64,000 nucleotides of DNA from Methylolobus aquaticus (GTDB lineage: Bacteria > Pseudomonadota > Gammaproteobacteria > Methylococcales > Methylococcaceae). The DNA lies in the NCBI GenBank assembly GCA_004168015.1, contig SEYW01000007.1, forward strand, positions 1 through 64,000. The letters run 5' to 3'. The notes under the pieces were generated by a model that was given only the letters and a program-made list of their open reading frames with translations, did not search any database and was not told the DNA's origin. Position numbers and translations under genes: made by a program. This document shows positions 26,042 to 35,564 of the stretch, piece by piece. Position 1 is the first letter of the stretch. Each line of letters starts with the position of its first letter.

Positions 26042-27259
26042 TCACGCAAGTTTCGACGGCACCGGCCCGCGACCGGCCAGCAGCACGATGACCGCCAGCG
26101 CGCAGAATACCGCCCCGGCTACGAAGGTGCCGGACGCCCCGATGCCATCCCACAACACGCCGGCCAAGACGCTCGCGAGCAACATCGCGCTGCCGGCAAC
26201 CAGATTGAAGAAGCCATACGCCGTGCCCCGCAAGTCGCTGGGCGCCGTGTCGGCGACCAGCTTCGCGAACAGGCCTTGCGTGACCCCGAGATGCAGGCCC
26301 CACAGCGAGATGCCCAGCCAGGCCCAACCCCAAGCCGGGCTGTACGCCAAGGCGGCATCTGCCGCGATCAGCAACCCCAGACCGAGCAGCAACAGTTTGC
26401 GGTGACCCATGCGATCCGACAGGCGCCCGAAGGGATAGGCGGACAGCGAATAGACCACGTTCATCGCGACCAGCACCAGCGGGGTATAGGCCAGCGGCAG
26501 CCCGCCCTGGGTTGCCCGCAGCACCAGAAAGGCCTCCGAAAACCGGGCCAGTGTGAACAGCGCACCGACCGCGACGACGCCCCAGTAAGCCCGCGGCAAA
26601 CGCCGGAGGCTATCCCGGACGATGGGGTTCGTCCGCACGGAGCCAGCCGGATGCTCGGGCTCGGTGATGCCGCCGATCAGCAGCGCGACCGACAGCAAGC
26701 CGGGAATGATCGCGACCCAGAACACCGCGCGGATATCGTTCGCCCACAGCAGCATCAGTCCCATCGCCAGCAGCGGCCCGAGAAACGCACCGACCGTGTC
26801 CAGCGACTGCCGTAGGCCGAACGCGGCGCCGCGCAGCTCCGGCGGCGCGATGTCGGCGACCAGCGCATCTCGGGGAGCACCCCGGATGCCCTTGCCGATC
26901 CGGTCGCTCAGTCGCGCGAACAACACCATGTCGGCGCTGGCCGCAATCGCGAACAAGGGTTTCGACACCGCCCCGAGGCCGTAGCCGAGCACCGCCAGCC
27001 CCTTCCTGCGACCCCAGCGATCCGATAGCACGCCCGAGAACACCTTGACGATCAGCGCCGTCGCCTCGCCCAGCCCTTCGATCACTCCGACCGCGAGCGC
27101 ACTGGCCCCGAGCGTCGTGACCAGGAATACCGGCAGCAGGCTGTGGATCAACTCCGAAGACACGTCCATCAGCAGGCTGACGAAGCCGAGGATCCAGATC
27201 GCGCGGGGCATGTGGGCAGCGGGTGAGGATGGGGGAACTGAAGGCATCGGGTTGTCCAT
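26042..27259 (-). CDS. MFS transporter
   Basis: This 405-residue permease has twelve predicted helices. It shows the MFS loop 2-3 motif SDRWGRRKGLAVLGYGLG, and the equivalent second-half motif SDRMGHRKLLLLG. The segment GFVSLLMDVSSELIHSLLP near the N-terminus is typical of a bacterial MFS subgroup often annotated only as transporter. The substrate cannot be told from sequence. ATG 27259 is the likely start because the upstream frame is low-complexity. Confidence 0.88.
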   Translation of the reverse strand: MDNPMPSVPPSSPAAHMPRAIWILGFVSLLMDVSSELIHSLLPVFLVTTLGASALAVGVIEGLGEATALIVKVFSGVLSDRWGRRKGLAVLGYGLGAVSKPLFAIAASADMVLFARLSDRIGKGIRGAPRDALVADIAPPELRGAAFGLRQSLDTVGAFLGPLLAMGLMLLWANDIRAVFWVAIIPGLLSVALLIGGITEPEHPAGSVRTNPIVRDSLRRLPRAYWGVVAVGALFTLARFSEAFLVLRATQGGLPLAYTPLVLVAMNVVYSLSAYPFGRLSDRMGHRKLLLLGLGLLIAADAALAYSPAWGWAWLGISLWGLHLGVTQGLFAKLVADTAPSDLRGTAYGFFNLVAGSAMLLASVLAGVLWDGIGASGTFVAGAVFCALAVIVLLAGRGPVPSKLA

Positions 27260-27555
27260 GGGACTCGGCAGGACTTTGCGGCAGATGGCGGGACAGGGTA
27301 TCACCGCCGGGGATGCGCGACATTGCACCCCAATCGCTTCCTGCGCCGCTGGGGCAGGACTGATCCGCGTCCAACGGCTTGCCAACCCGCGTTCAAAGCT
27401 TTGACGCCGGGGATGCGGAGGCTTCGAACGACCCGCGTCGATGCAACGCGTTCTCTCACATCACGCTCGGCGCGCTTTAGGCGTTGCATGACAGCGGCCA
27501 CCGCCGACCGAACGCGCTAGAATCCGATGATGCCCTAAGCCCCGGAGCAAACCCG

Positions 27556-28149
27556 ATGAGTGCGGCTGTCCCAAACCGAACGCCCACCGCTTACCAGCGA
27601 CTGTGTGCACTGCCCGAGGGCATGACCGGCGAAATCATCGGCGGGGAGTTGCATACACAACCCCGACCATCCGGGAAGCACGCCCAGGCCCAGACCGGCC
27701 TGAACGTGGATCTGGGCGGACCGTTCGGCTTCGGCCGGGGCGGACCGGGTGGCTGGTGGATACTGCCGGAACCCGAACTGCATTTCGTGCGGGACACCGA
27801 AGTCGTCGTGCCGGATCTGGCCGGCTGGCGGCGCGAGCGCATGCCGGACTTGCCCGACGATCACCGTTTCGAAGTCGTACCCGACTGGGTTTGCGAGATT
27901 CTGTCGCCCGGCACCGTCAAGAAGGACCGCGTGCTGAAGCTGCCGCTGTACGCCCCCCATGGCGTCGGACATGTGTGGCTGGTCGATCCCATCGCACGCA
28001 CGCTCGAAGCGTTCGAACTCAGGGAACAGGCTTGGGTGCTGATCGCCGCGCTCAAGGATGATGACCAAGTGCAGTTACCGCCATTCGAGGCGGTGAGCTT
28101 TGCGCTTTCGGACTTGTGGGCACCGGACGCGATACCGCCGACCGACTGA
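27556..28149 (+). CDS. Uma2 (DUF820) family nuclease-like protein
   Basis: The 197-residue Uma2 protein has a PD-(D/E)xK-like fold. The active-site pattern is visible: EVVVPDLAGW gives Asp, DWVCEILSP gives Glu, and a Lys follows in the helix KKDRVLKLPLY. Uma2 proteins are abundant in cyanobacteria and some proteobacteria, often in mobile contexts, and their substrate is unproven. The start ATG 27556 gives MSAAVPNRTPTAYQRL. It lies next to the TIR/MoxR operon but is convergent with it. Confidence 0.87.
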   Translation: MSAAVPNRTPTAYQRLCALPEGMTGEIIGGELHTQPRPSGKHAQAQTGLNVDLGGPFGFGRGGPGGWWILPEPELHFVRDTEVVVPDLAGWRRERMPDLPDDHRFEVVPDWVCEILSPGTVKKDRVLKLPLYAPHGVGHVWLVDPIARTLEAFELREQAWVLIAALKDDDQVQLPPFEAVSFALSDLWAPDAIPPTD

Positions 28150-28219
28150 TCAGCGGCCGTAGCGCGCGCAGGGCGCGCGACAGACGCCGGCCTGCCCTTC
28201 CGACGCGGCTGGCCCTGGC

Positions 28220-29017
28220 CTATTGGCCCCGTGAATGACCGGAATCTAGGGCAAGGCGGAACCCGACCTTATCGATTCTTTGGGACGGAATTTCTGCTGG
28301 ACGATAGGCTGAGCGCACACCACGTGGAAGATCAATCCAGGAACCACCCCGCAGAACTCGCGAGGTGCCTTTCAACGGACCAGTCGGGTCCATCACTGCC
28401 CCCTCGGGGTACAGGCCGTACCAATCCGCACACCACTCCCAGACGTTGCCATGCATCTGGTAAAGGCCCCAGCGGTTAGGCGGAAACCTCTTTACAGGCA
28501 TCGCACCACCCCTAAGCCTTGCGAAATTCGCCTCTTCCGGAGAGATTGTTTCGCCGAACCAGTAAGGCGTTCCCGTCCCGGCCCGACAGGCGTATTCCCA
28601 CTGAGCCTCGGTCGGCAACCGGGCGTTCAAGCCTTCGACCGGTTCGTTCAGCCGCCGGACGAACTTCTGAACTTCCTCCCAGGACACGTTCTCGACCGGG
28701 TTTTCAGGATTGTCCTTGAACTGGCTCGGATTCTCATCCATTACGGCGACCCACAAGCCCTGCGTGCAGGCCGTATCCGCCAGCCAATAACCCCGCGTAA
28801 GCGTGACCTCGTGCTGCACTTCGTCATCGGACCGCTCCGGCTCGTCCTCCGGCGAGCCCATCAGGAACGTTCCCGGCTCGATCCACCGGAAGGTCTGTTC
28901 GGCGCCGCCGTATTCCAGCGTCATCCACAGGCCGTACTCGTCCTCGCCCCAGGCTGAGGCCCAGGCCGCGGGGAACGGGGCGGGGAAGTTCGCGGCAAGC
29001 GACAACGACGCGGCCAT
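28220..29017 (-). CDS. FGE-sulfatase-fold protein lacking catalytic Cys
   Basis: The 265-residue protein is almost entirely one formylglycine-generating-enzyme-like domain: IEPGTFLMGSPEDE, ENVSWEEVQKFVRRLN, LPTEAQWEYACRAGTG, MHGNVWEWCADWYG, VLRGGSWID and a final GFRLAL. In true FGE enzymes two Cys sit in the segment just before the final GFR; here that segment has none. The fold is therefore more likely a C-type-lectin-like binding module than an oxidase. Its preceding 20 residues match the same region of the upstream 964-residue protein. ATG 29017 overlaps the upstream stop by one base, and it is the last gene of the operon. Confidence 0.88.
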   Translation of the reverse strand: MAASLSLAANFPAPFPAAWASAWGEDEYGLWMTLEYGGAEQTFRWIEPGTFLMGSPEDEPERSDDEVQHEVTLTRGYWLADTACTQGLWVAVMDENPSQFKDNPENPVENVSWEEVQKFVRRLNEPVEGLNARLPTEAQWEYACRAGTGTPYWFGETISPEEANFARLRGGAMPVKRFPPNRWGLYQMHGNVWEWCADWYGLYPEGAVMDPTGPLKGTSRVLRGGSWIDLPRGVRSAYRPAEIPSQRIDKVGFRLALDSGHSRGQ

Positions 29018-31911
29018 CACCGCTTCTTCGATGAGGATGTCTTGCGCCCTGGCGCGCGCTTTCCGGCATCGCCGCCGCGCTCCGACGCGGCGGGCCGACC
29101 GGGCGCGCGGCCGGATTGCCGCTCCGCGGCCTGCTCCGGGGATGCCGGGCCTAGAGCCAGACGCAAGCCATGCAGTCCGTGGTTGTCAGATGGATGAACG
29201 AAGTGTCGATCCGCGGAGCGCACGAACTCTTGCTTATCGAACCATGAGCCTCCGCGCGACACGCGGAGTCCCGACCCGGCCGTACCTACCGGGTCGACGA
29301 GCGATCGTTCGGTATATCGCCCGTACCAGTCAGCGCACCATTCCCAGACATTTCCGTGCATCTGATATAGCCCCCAAGCGTTTGCCGGCAAGGCCTTCAC
29401 TGTGACGGTTCTCCCATAGACGCCGCCGAAATTCGCGGAATCCGATGTTATGTTGTCACCGAATGAGTACGCCGTATTTGTCTCAGCACGGCACGCGTAT
29501 TCCCACTCCGCCTCGGTCGGCAGCCGCGCATCTAAGCCTTCGACCCGTTCGTTTAAGCGCGCGATGAACGTCTGCGTATCTTCCCAAGACACATTCTCGA
29601 CTGGGTTCTCGGCGTCATCCTGAAAGTTGCTTGGGTTCTCGCCCATCACTGCGAACCATAGCGCCTGCGTACAGGCCGTGTCCGCTAGCCAGAGGCCCTT
29701 CGTTAGCGTGACCTCGTGCAGGATTTCCCGCCTTTTGGATCGCCCTAACTCATCCTGGGGCGACCCCATCATGAAAGTTCCGGGCTCGATCCAGCGGAAG
29801 CGCTGGGTGACGCCTTCGACCGTCAGATCCGCATACAGGCCGATCTCGTCCCAGCCGACCGGTCCAGAGCCGACCCAGCGGCCTTTCGGGTCGCGATCCC
29901 AAGCTTCGGCTTCAGCCCCACTGAGTGTATCGGCCCACGTGGGTCCTCGGGGTGGCTTCCACACCAGACGATGGCGCTCGGTCAGCCAGGTCACTTCAAG
30001 GAACTGGCCTGACCGGTCACGGCCCATCGCGCCAATGAACGGCCGCACGCGGTGCTCGATGAACAGCGTCTCGACACCGGTATCGATTTCGATACGCCTG
30101 ACCCCGGCAAGCTGCTCCACCAAAGGCAGTGGCAAACGGCGGACCGGGAGGCGATCCGTACGTGACTCAGCGGCATCGTTCACAATCCGCAAAGCGACCG
30201 CATCGCCGCGCAAGGTGAACTGACCGTAGCGGCAACCTGACGCGGGTTCGTCCGGGTCACACAGCACAAGCCCCGGACCCTGCTGAACCAGCACGACCCG
30301 GCGCGTAGCCTCAGAGTCCCCACCCAGAAAGTACTCCACCTGCTCCGCGGTGACGCCCGGTGGATAGGCCAGCGTCGCGCCGGCCCGAACGGCCTCACGC
30401 TTGGACAAAGCCCATAGCGCAGCCAGCACATCGTTGCCGGCCCAGGCCGAATCCGCCTGCCGTTCGAGATGGCGACGCCACCAGTCTCGCAGCCCAGCCG
30501 GCACGGCATCCGCGGCACAGGTCTTCACTATGTCTCGGGCCCAGCGTTCCGCAGCCCGCCGGATATTCTCCGGCACCGATCCCGGTGCGAGCCGCTCGCA
30601 GGTCAGCAGTTCCGGGTAGCGGATCGACGCCGGCAGGTACTGGTGATGACGGAGCAACAGGTCGACAACCCGCTGCTGCAGGCGCGGGTTCAACGCTCTG
30701 AACGCAGTCTGCCAACGCTCAACTGCCCGCCGATTGGCGAAGCCGAAGCCCTGCGTCGAGGAGACGACATCCTCATGCCTCCAGACTTCCGCTTCGTCGA
30801 TCGCCGCGGCTTCGTGCACGGGGAGCAGACCGCGCAACGCGCGGAGCAAGGCCGGCTCCACGCGAATGCACGGCGACGCCAGAACCAACAGGCGCTCCGT
30901 GGATTCAACACGAGAGACGGGTGTCTCGCGGCGCGGGGGGCGTGCCGGCCGTAGGAAGCGGCTGGCAGCATCCCATTCATAAACCGCAAACAGGCGTTGC
31001 AATACCGGGTCCTGACCGGGCTCCGGGATCGGGCAGAGCGCGATCGGGCGGCAACCTGCGGCGCGCAGCCGGATACCCAGCCGCTGCCAGCCTCGGCGCA
31101 CTTCGGCATCGTTGCCGATCTGGCCCAGGTCGCTGAGGATCAGTAGCGGGGTCGATGGATCCGGAACCGGCCAGCGAAAGGGCCCAGGAAGATCGCCCCT
31201 TCGCACACGCAATTCGCGCCCGGGCGGTCCATCAAGCGAATAAACGTCCAGTCCCGTGGCCCCGTGCAGTTTCTCCAGGCCCGACAACAAGCGGTTGTAA
31301 TCGTCCCAGAACGGGATCGTTCGAGGGCTGTAATCGACCAGAATCGAAATCCGGAGACACCAGCGCTGGCGTTCTTGCATCGGCACTCGCGACAGGACCT
31401 GCCCACGCGTGACGGCGCGGACCAGACGAGGTACATCGAGTTGCCGGGTCGTGGCCGTCTGGCCGAGAGACCGGCGCAGGAATGGCCACAGGCGACTCCA
31501 GCGTGTCAGCGGGAGCGGAGCCGGCGGCCGCATCATGCGCGGAGCCGGCTGCTCATCCTCCGTCAGCCCTCGGGCCGACTTGAACCAGGGCGGACCCTCC
31601 CGGGCCTGCTCGATCTCCGCATCCGTTCTGACCTCGCGCCTCGCCAGATAGAAGAACTTCGCGGGGGGCCGCCGGGGCCGGTTTTCGACAGTCGGCTGTG
31701 GAGGCAAGGTCTCACGATCGCCGGTCACAAGACCCGTATTTCGGGCTTCGTCCTCGCCATCGTCTTGGCCAGACTCCGCGACCTCGCGCTCATAACCCAG
31801 CAACGATGCCGTGGCTTCCAGCACCTCGGGACCACCCGACGCGAGTGCACGCAACAGATCTGCCCGTCCGAGGCCGCACTTGCCCGGACTGATTGCCGGT
31901 CGGGCGTTCAT
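29017..31911 (-). CDS. SAV_2336-like degenerate vWA / FGE fusion protein
   Basis: This 964-residue multidomain protein has an N-terminal region (1-180) that is linker-like. Residues 185-300 form a vWA-like Rossmann domain whose first strand reads ISILVDYSPRT, a DxSxR/T remnant of the metal site; LLILSDLGQIG and CRPIALCPI follow. The middle (300-680) resembles proteins annotated SAV_2336-related. Residues 705-920 are an FGE-sulfatase fold (IEPGTFMMGSP, LPTEAEWEYACRA, MHGNVWEWCADWYG) without the catalytic Cys pair. A basic Ser/Lys tail closes it. It overlaps the MoxR stop by four bases. In vWA-MoxR systems the vWA protein is the adaptor remodelled by MoxR. Confidence 0.8.
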   Translation of the reverse strand: MNARPAISPGKCGLGRADLLRALASGGPEVLEATASLLGYEREVAESGQDDGEDEARNTGLVTGDRETLPPQPTVENRPRRPPAKFFYLARREVRTDAEIEQAREGPPWFKSARGLTEDEQPAPRMMRPPAPLPLTRWSRLWPFLRRSLGQTATTRQLDVPRLVRAVTRGQVLSRVPMQERQRWCLRISILVDYSPRTIPFWDDYNRLLSGLEKLHGATGLDVYSLDGPPGRELRVRRGDLPGPFRWPVPDPSTPLLILSDLGQIGNDAEVRRGWQRLGIRLRAAGCRPIALCPIPEPGQDPVLQRLFAVYEWDAASRFLRPARPPRRETPVSRVESTERLLVLASPCIRVEPALLRALRGLLPVHEAAAIDEAEVWRHEDVVSSTQGFGFANRRAVERWQTAFRALNPRLQQRVVDLLLRHHQYLPASIRYPELLTCERLAPGSVPENIRRAAERWARDIVKTCAADAVPAGLRDWWRRHLERQADSAWAGNDVLAALWALSKREAVRAGATLAYPPGVTAEQVEYFLGGDSEATRRVVLVQQGPGLVLCDPDEPASGCRYGQFTLRGDAVALRIVNDAAESRTDRLPVRRLPLPLVEQLAGVRRIEIDTGVETLFIEHRVRPFIGAMGRDRSGQFLEVTWLTERHRLVWKPPRGPTWADTLSGAEAEAWDRDPKGRWVGSGPVGWDEIGLYADLTVEGVTQRFRWIEPGTFMMGSPQDELGRSKRREILHEVTLTKGLWLADTACTQALWFAVMGENPSNFQDDAENPVENVSWEDTQTFIARLNERVEGLDARLPTEAEWEYACRAETNTAYSFGDNITSDSANFGGVYGRTVTVKALPANAWGLYQMHGNVWEWCADWYGRYTERSLVDPVGTAGSGLRVSRGGSWFDKQEFVRSADRHFVHPSDNHGLHGLRLALGPASPEQAAERQSGRAPGRPAASERGGDAGKRAPGRKTSSSKKR

Positions 31912-32888
31912 GCCTTCGGCGGCGGATGCTTCTTCAGCGCGAACACGCTGATCTGGTCGAGGAGTGCCTTCTGTCGCCGCTTGTTCGGTTCAATCGTGAC
32001 GACGACCCGGAGCATGTCGAGATATTCGGCCTGACCGGGCGGCATCACGCCCTGATTCTCGGCCAGTTGTCGATCATCCCAAAGCTGCTCAGCCGCAGCA
32101 CGATAAACAGACTCGGCACAAGACCCCTTGAAATGCGCCTTTCCGCGCTCGACGAGCGCCTCGACGAGTTCGTCCCTGCGTTCGGGAAGCTGAAGATTCA
32201 ACACCAGGCAGCGCCGCACGAAGGCGGCGGGCAGTTCGCGTTCCTCATTGGTCGTGATCACGACTAAGGGTGTCGGAATGCCGGAGCGCGCTCCAACCGG
32301 CTCCTTTCGCCAAGGCACGCCGAACGCGCCATTCCCCAGGGTTTCAAGCAATCCGTTCGGCAAATCCGCGTCCGCTTTGTCGATCTCGTCGATCAGCAGC
32401 ACGCTTCCCTGGGCCGGCTTCCAGTCATCGGGCGGTTGCGGGGCCGCGTATTGCCCGCCCCCCCGCGCGTGCTGTTCCAGCGCCGTGTCCCAGTCGAATA
32501 CCCACCAAAGCGGCCCGGGACTGACGTAATTGCCGGGTTCCAGTCGTTGCCGAACTTCGTCATGTGAAAGGCCGGACGCGCCGAGCGCCTGTGCATCGCC
32601 AAGCCGGCCAACGGCGTCGTAGCGCCATTGCAAATCGCGACTTTCACTGCGGCTATCGACCACCTCGGCTACGAACAGTCGCCCAAGCACCTCGGCCGCG
32701 GCGCGCGCCAACTGGCTCTTTCCGGTTCCGGGCTCGCCACGCACCAACAGCGGCCGCTGCGCCGCCAATGCCGCTCGAATCGCCCAGGCCGCCTGTTCGG
32801 TAAAGATATGCACGGACTCGGGAAACGAACCTCGCTGGGCGAGGGGTATCTTGCTGCCGATAGGAATTTCGGGAATGGATGGCTTCAT
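31908..32888 (-). CDS. MoxR-family AAA+ ATPase
   Basis: The 326-residue AAA+ protein has a Walker A GEPGTGKS (51-58), a Walker B VLLIDEIDKAD (163-173), sensor 1 VVITTNEEREL with N214, and arginine-finger candidates FVRRC shortly after. MoxR ATPases pair with vWA proteins and act as chaperones or remodelers of signalling or toxin complexes. The gene lies nine bases after the TIR gene and overlaps the vWA/FGE gene by four, so the three are made together. Confidence 0.92.
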   Translation of the reverse strand: MKPSIPEIPIGSKIPLAQRGSFPESVHIFTEQAAWAIRAALAAQRPLLVRGEPGTGKSQLARAAAEVLGRLFVAEVVDSRSESRDLQWRYDAVGRLGDAQALGASGLSHDEVRQRLEPGNYVSPGPLWWVFDWDTALEQHARGGGQYAAPQPPDDWKPAQGSVLLIDEIDKADADLPNGLLETLGNGAFGVPWRKEPVGARSGIPTPLVVITTNEERELPAAFVRRCLVLNLQLPERRDELVEALVERGKAHFKGSCAESVYRAAAEQLWDDRQLAENQGVMPPGQAEYLDMLRVVVTIEPNKRRQKALLDQISVFALKKHPPPKA

Positions 32889-32897
32889 ACCGGTCGT

Positions 32898-34349
32898 TCA
32901 ATGTCGTGGTTGATTCCGGATGGTGCGAGGAATTTCCAAGAACCCCAGCACGGAGTCCATGAAGTCGATTTCGTCGCTGACACGAAGGACTGACTCGCCT
33001 TGCGCCGAGCGCACGTAAATTATTGTCAGACTCGGCAGCTTCTCCAGCACCTTCCCGTACAGTTCCCGCCGCATCCAGGGATCGTCCTGATCGGCCGGCA
33101 CCGGGAGGTAGAGATGCCGCGATCGCTGCTTCTCGTGCCGAGCCAGGCGCGACCGCAGCTTTTGAAGATTCGCTGCGGAAAGACGCGCTCCTTTCTCACC
33201 GGGAAATACCCAGTTCCACACTTCGCTCAGCACAGTTTCCACTGCGAAATCGTCGTTCCACCCGGTTTCGAGCTTCGGTAATCGCATCGCGTCGTTACCG
33301 AGCACATCCGAAACCCCCGGCTCGGCGTTCAGTTCAGGCACCATCTGTCGAAACCGGGCACTGCCCAGCTCTATGCCACCCGGTGTCTGCACAGCCACTT
33401 CAAAACACAAGTCGAGAGGCTGCCCCCGAGCTTCAAGCGTTTCAACCCAATCCGTCTTCACCGCAAAGAGCAGCAGCCGGAACAGAATATCCTTGGCATC
33501 CCGCCAGATTGGCTCGAAGTCGTTCCCGTCCACTCCCTTCAATACATCCACCACGGCGGGGTAGAACACGTCGTCGACCACGATATCCAACGGCTGGTCA
33601 CACAGTTGAGCCAAGCCATCGCCCACTGCTTGATCGCCACAGATTTCGGCCGCCTTTGCAGAAACTGCTTGCCTCAACGCGGCATGCTTGTCCAGCAACG
33701 CGCGAATTTCCTGCCGCTGGGCGTTTAGGAATTGCGAATCCTTACGCCGCTGTCGAGCGCCAACGGCATCCGTTCTAGCATCTGCTGCCTTCGGGTTGAT
33801 GCGATCGAGCAGCGCGGCAAAATCCGAGTCGACATGAATACCTTCGGTCAGGGTGTTCATATCCCCGAGGATGGTGAACAAACGGTCTATCAGACGACGG
33901 AACTCGGCGTAGTCGTCCAGTTCGCGTTGTGACTCCTGGGTGTAGGTGCGATCAATGGTCTCCAGTTCGTTCTTCGTAGCGGTGACTTCATCTTCCCAAT
34001 GCCGCAGATAGGGCGTTCGCTCACGCACTTTCCTAAACCGCGTACCCTCCACGACGATCGGATGCACGCGCTGCCGAAAGGCTTTCTCGTCCTGACTTCG
34101 CTCGTAGACGCCTTTCAGTTCGTACATGCAATCCGAAGACTTGAAGTACGCGTCACTGAGCACGAGTACGACGTGATCGCCCGCGGCGAGTTGGTCCATG
34201 AACTCGCGGATCGACTCGCCGTAACCGATCCTTTTGATATCGCGATGGAAGTCGATGCCGCGCGACTGGCAGGCGGCCTCAAGCTTCTCGACGATCTGCT
34301 TCTCCCGCTCCACCGACCAGGCGTACGAGACATAGACTTTTCCTGTCAC
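32898..34349 (-). CDS. TIR-domain protein, probable NAD-directed effector
   Basis: The protein has about 483 residues. The TIR domain spans residues 1-150: KVYVSYAW is strand A, VVLVLSDAYFKSSDCMYEL carries the SxxY and C-x-x-E pattern, with E77 in the catalytic-Glu position of NADase TIR domains. A coiled region follows, then an unrecognised C-terminal domain (about 250-483) with a PAVVDVLKGVDG-type segment. TIR effectors in bacterial defence cleave NAD+ or make signalling nucleotides. The start is GTG 34349, preceded immediately by a G-rich ribosome site at short spacing. It is first in the operon, transcribed away from the DMT permease. Confidence 0.87.
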   Translation of the reverse strand: MTGKVYVSYAWSVEREKQIVEKLEAACQSRGIDFHRDIKRIGYGESIREFMDQLAAGDHVVLVLSDAYFKSSDCMYELKGVYERSQDEKAFRQRVHPIVVEGTRFRKVRERTPYLRHWEDEVTATKNELETIDRTYTQESQRELDDYAEFRRLIDRLFTILGDMNTLTEGIHVDSDFAALLDRINPKAADARTDAVGARQRRKDSQFLNAQRQEIRALLDKHAALRQAVSAKAAEICGDQAVGDGLAQLCDQPLDIVVDDVFYPAVVDVLKGVDGNDFEPIWRDAKDILFRLLLFAVKTDWVETLEARGQPLDLCFEVAVQTPGGIELGSARFRQMVPELNAEPGVSDVLGNDAMRLPKLETGWNDDFAVETVLSEVWNWVFPGEKGARLSAANLQKLRSRLARHEKQRSRHLYLPVPADQDDPWMRRELYGKVLEKLPSLTIIYVRSAQGESVLRVSDEIDFMDSVLGFLEIPRTIRNQPRH

Positions 34350-34499
34350 ACTCCCCCCGGATTCCGACCGTGACTCCCGACCGTTATAGTACCTGCCACA
34401 GGGTGGTCCGAGGGATAGCCATACAGCGGCCGTCTGGTGGCGCTTTGCCTGATACTCCAACGACTCGACGCGCAACAGCCAGTTCAAGACCCCAAACCC

Positions 34500-35564
34500 A
34501 TGACCTCCTTCCACCACGAACGCCGCACGGGCATCGCTGCCGCCCTGGGCGCAGCGCTGCTGTTTGGGGCGGGCACGCCGGCGGCAAAGGTGCTGCTCGA
34601 CCGGGTCGACTCGTGGCTGCTGGCCGCGCTGCTGTATCTGGGTTCCGGCATCGGCCTCGTGGTGCTGCGGGGGCTAACCCGGAGCCCGATGCCGCGACTC
34701 GCCCGCGCGGACTGGCTCTGGCTGTCCGCCGCGACCGTGGCCGGCGGCGTGATCGCGCCCTCGCTGCTGATGTGGGGGCTGCTCGGCATGCCGGCCTCCG
34801 ACGCATCCCTGCTGCTGAATGCCGAAGGCGTGTTCACGGCCATGCTCGCCTGGTTCGTGTTCAAGGAGAACTTTGACCGACGCATCGCGCTCGGGATGGC
34901 CGCGATCGTCGCCGGCAGCGTGGTGCTGAGCTGGCCGGGAGAGGCGCGCCTGCCCGCGGCGCTACCGGCCGTGGCGGTGTTAGGCGCGTGCCTGGCCTGG
35001 GCCCTCGACAATAACCTGACCCGCAAGGTGGCGCTGGCCGACGCCTCGTTCATCGCGATGACCAAAGGACTGGCGGCGGGCGCGACGAATCTGGCCCTGG
35101 CGGTCACCGCGGGCTCGGCGATACCAGCCTGGCCGGATCTCGTCGGCGCGGTGCTGCTCGGGCTTGCAAGTTATGGCCTGAGTCTGACGCTGTTCGTCAT
35201 CGCTCTGCGGCATCTTGGCTCGGCGCGGACCGGCGCCTATTTCTCGATCGCGCCCTTCGTCGGCGCCGCGCTCGCGGTCCTACTGCTGGGCGATCCGGTC
35301 ACGCCGACACTGCTGCTGGCCGGTGGACTGATGGCGCTCGGCGTGAGCCTGCACCTGACCGAGCATCACAGCCATCGGCACGAGCACCACCCGATGGAGC
35401 ACGGCCATTGGCACACCCACAGCCCGGGCGATCCGCATCACGACCACGAGCACGACGAACCGGTCCGCCCGGGAACCCGACATGCGCACTCGCATCGGCA
35501 CGCAGCCCTGACGCACTCGCATCCCCACTTCCCCGACGCCCACCATAGGCACGACCACGATTGA
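34500..35564 (+). CDS. DMT/EamA permease with His-rich C-terminal tail
   Basis: This 354-residue drug/metabolite transporter has ten helices in two EamA repeats (AALLFGAGTPAAKVLLD opens the first). The last 70 residues are dominated by His, Asp and Glu in HxH pairs and contain no helix, so a metal-binding tail is likely. This tail recurs in some DMT permeases and suggests metal binding or sensing, possibly Ni, Co or Zn. ATG 34500 is the start; the upstream codons overlap the TIR promoter region. Confidence 0.88.
   Translation: MTSFHHERRTGIAAALGAALLFGAGTPAAKVLLDRVDSWLLAALLYLGSGIGLVVLRGLTRSPMPRLARADWLWLSAATVAGGVIAPSLLMWGLLGMPASDASLLLNAEGVFTAMLAWFVFKENFDRRIALGMAAIVAGSVVLSWPGEARLPAALPAVAVLGACLAWALDNNLTRKVALADASFIAMTKGLAAGATNLALAVTAGSAIPAWPDLVGAVLLGLASYGLSLTLFVIALRHLGSARTGAYFSIAPFVGAALAVLLLGDPVTPTLLLAGGLMALGVSLHLTEHHSHRHEHHPMEHGHWHTHSPGDPHHDHEHDEPVRPGTRHAHSHRHAALTHSHPHFPDAHHRHDHD

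Noticed and set aside
28220..31911. Sulfatase activation by formylglycine formation
   Set aside because: No catalytic Cys pair in either FGE-fold domain and no sulfatase gene nearby.
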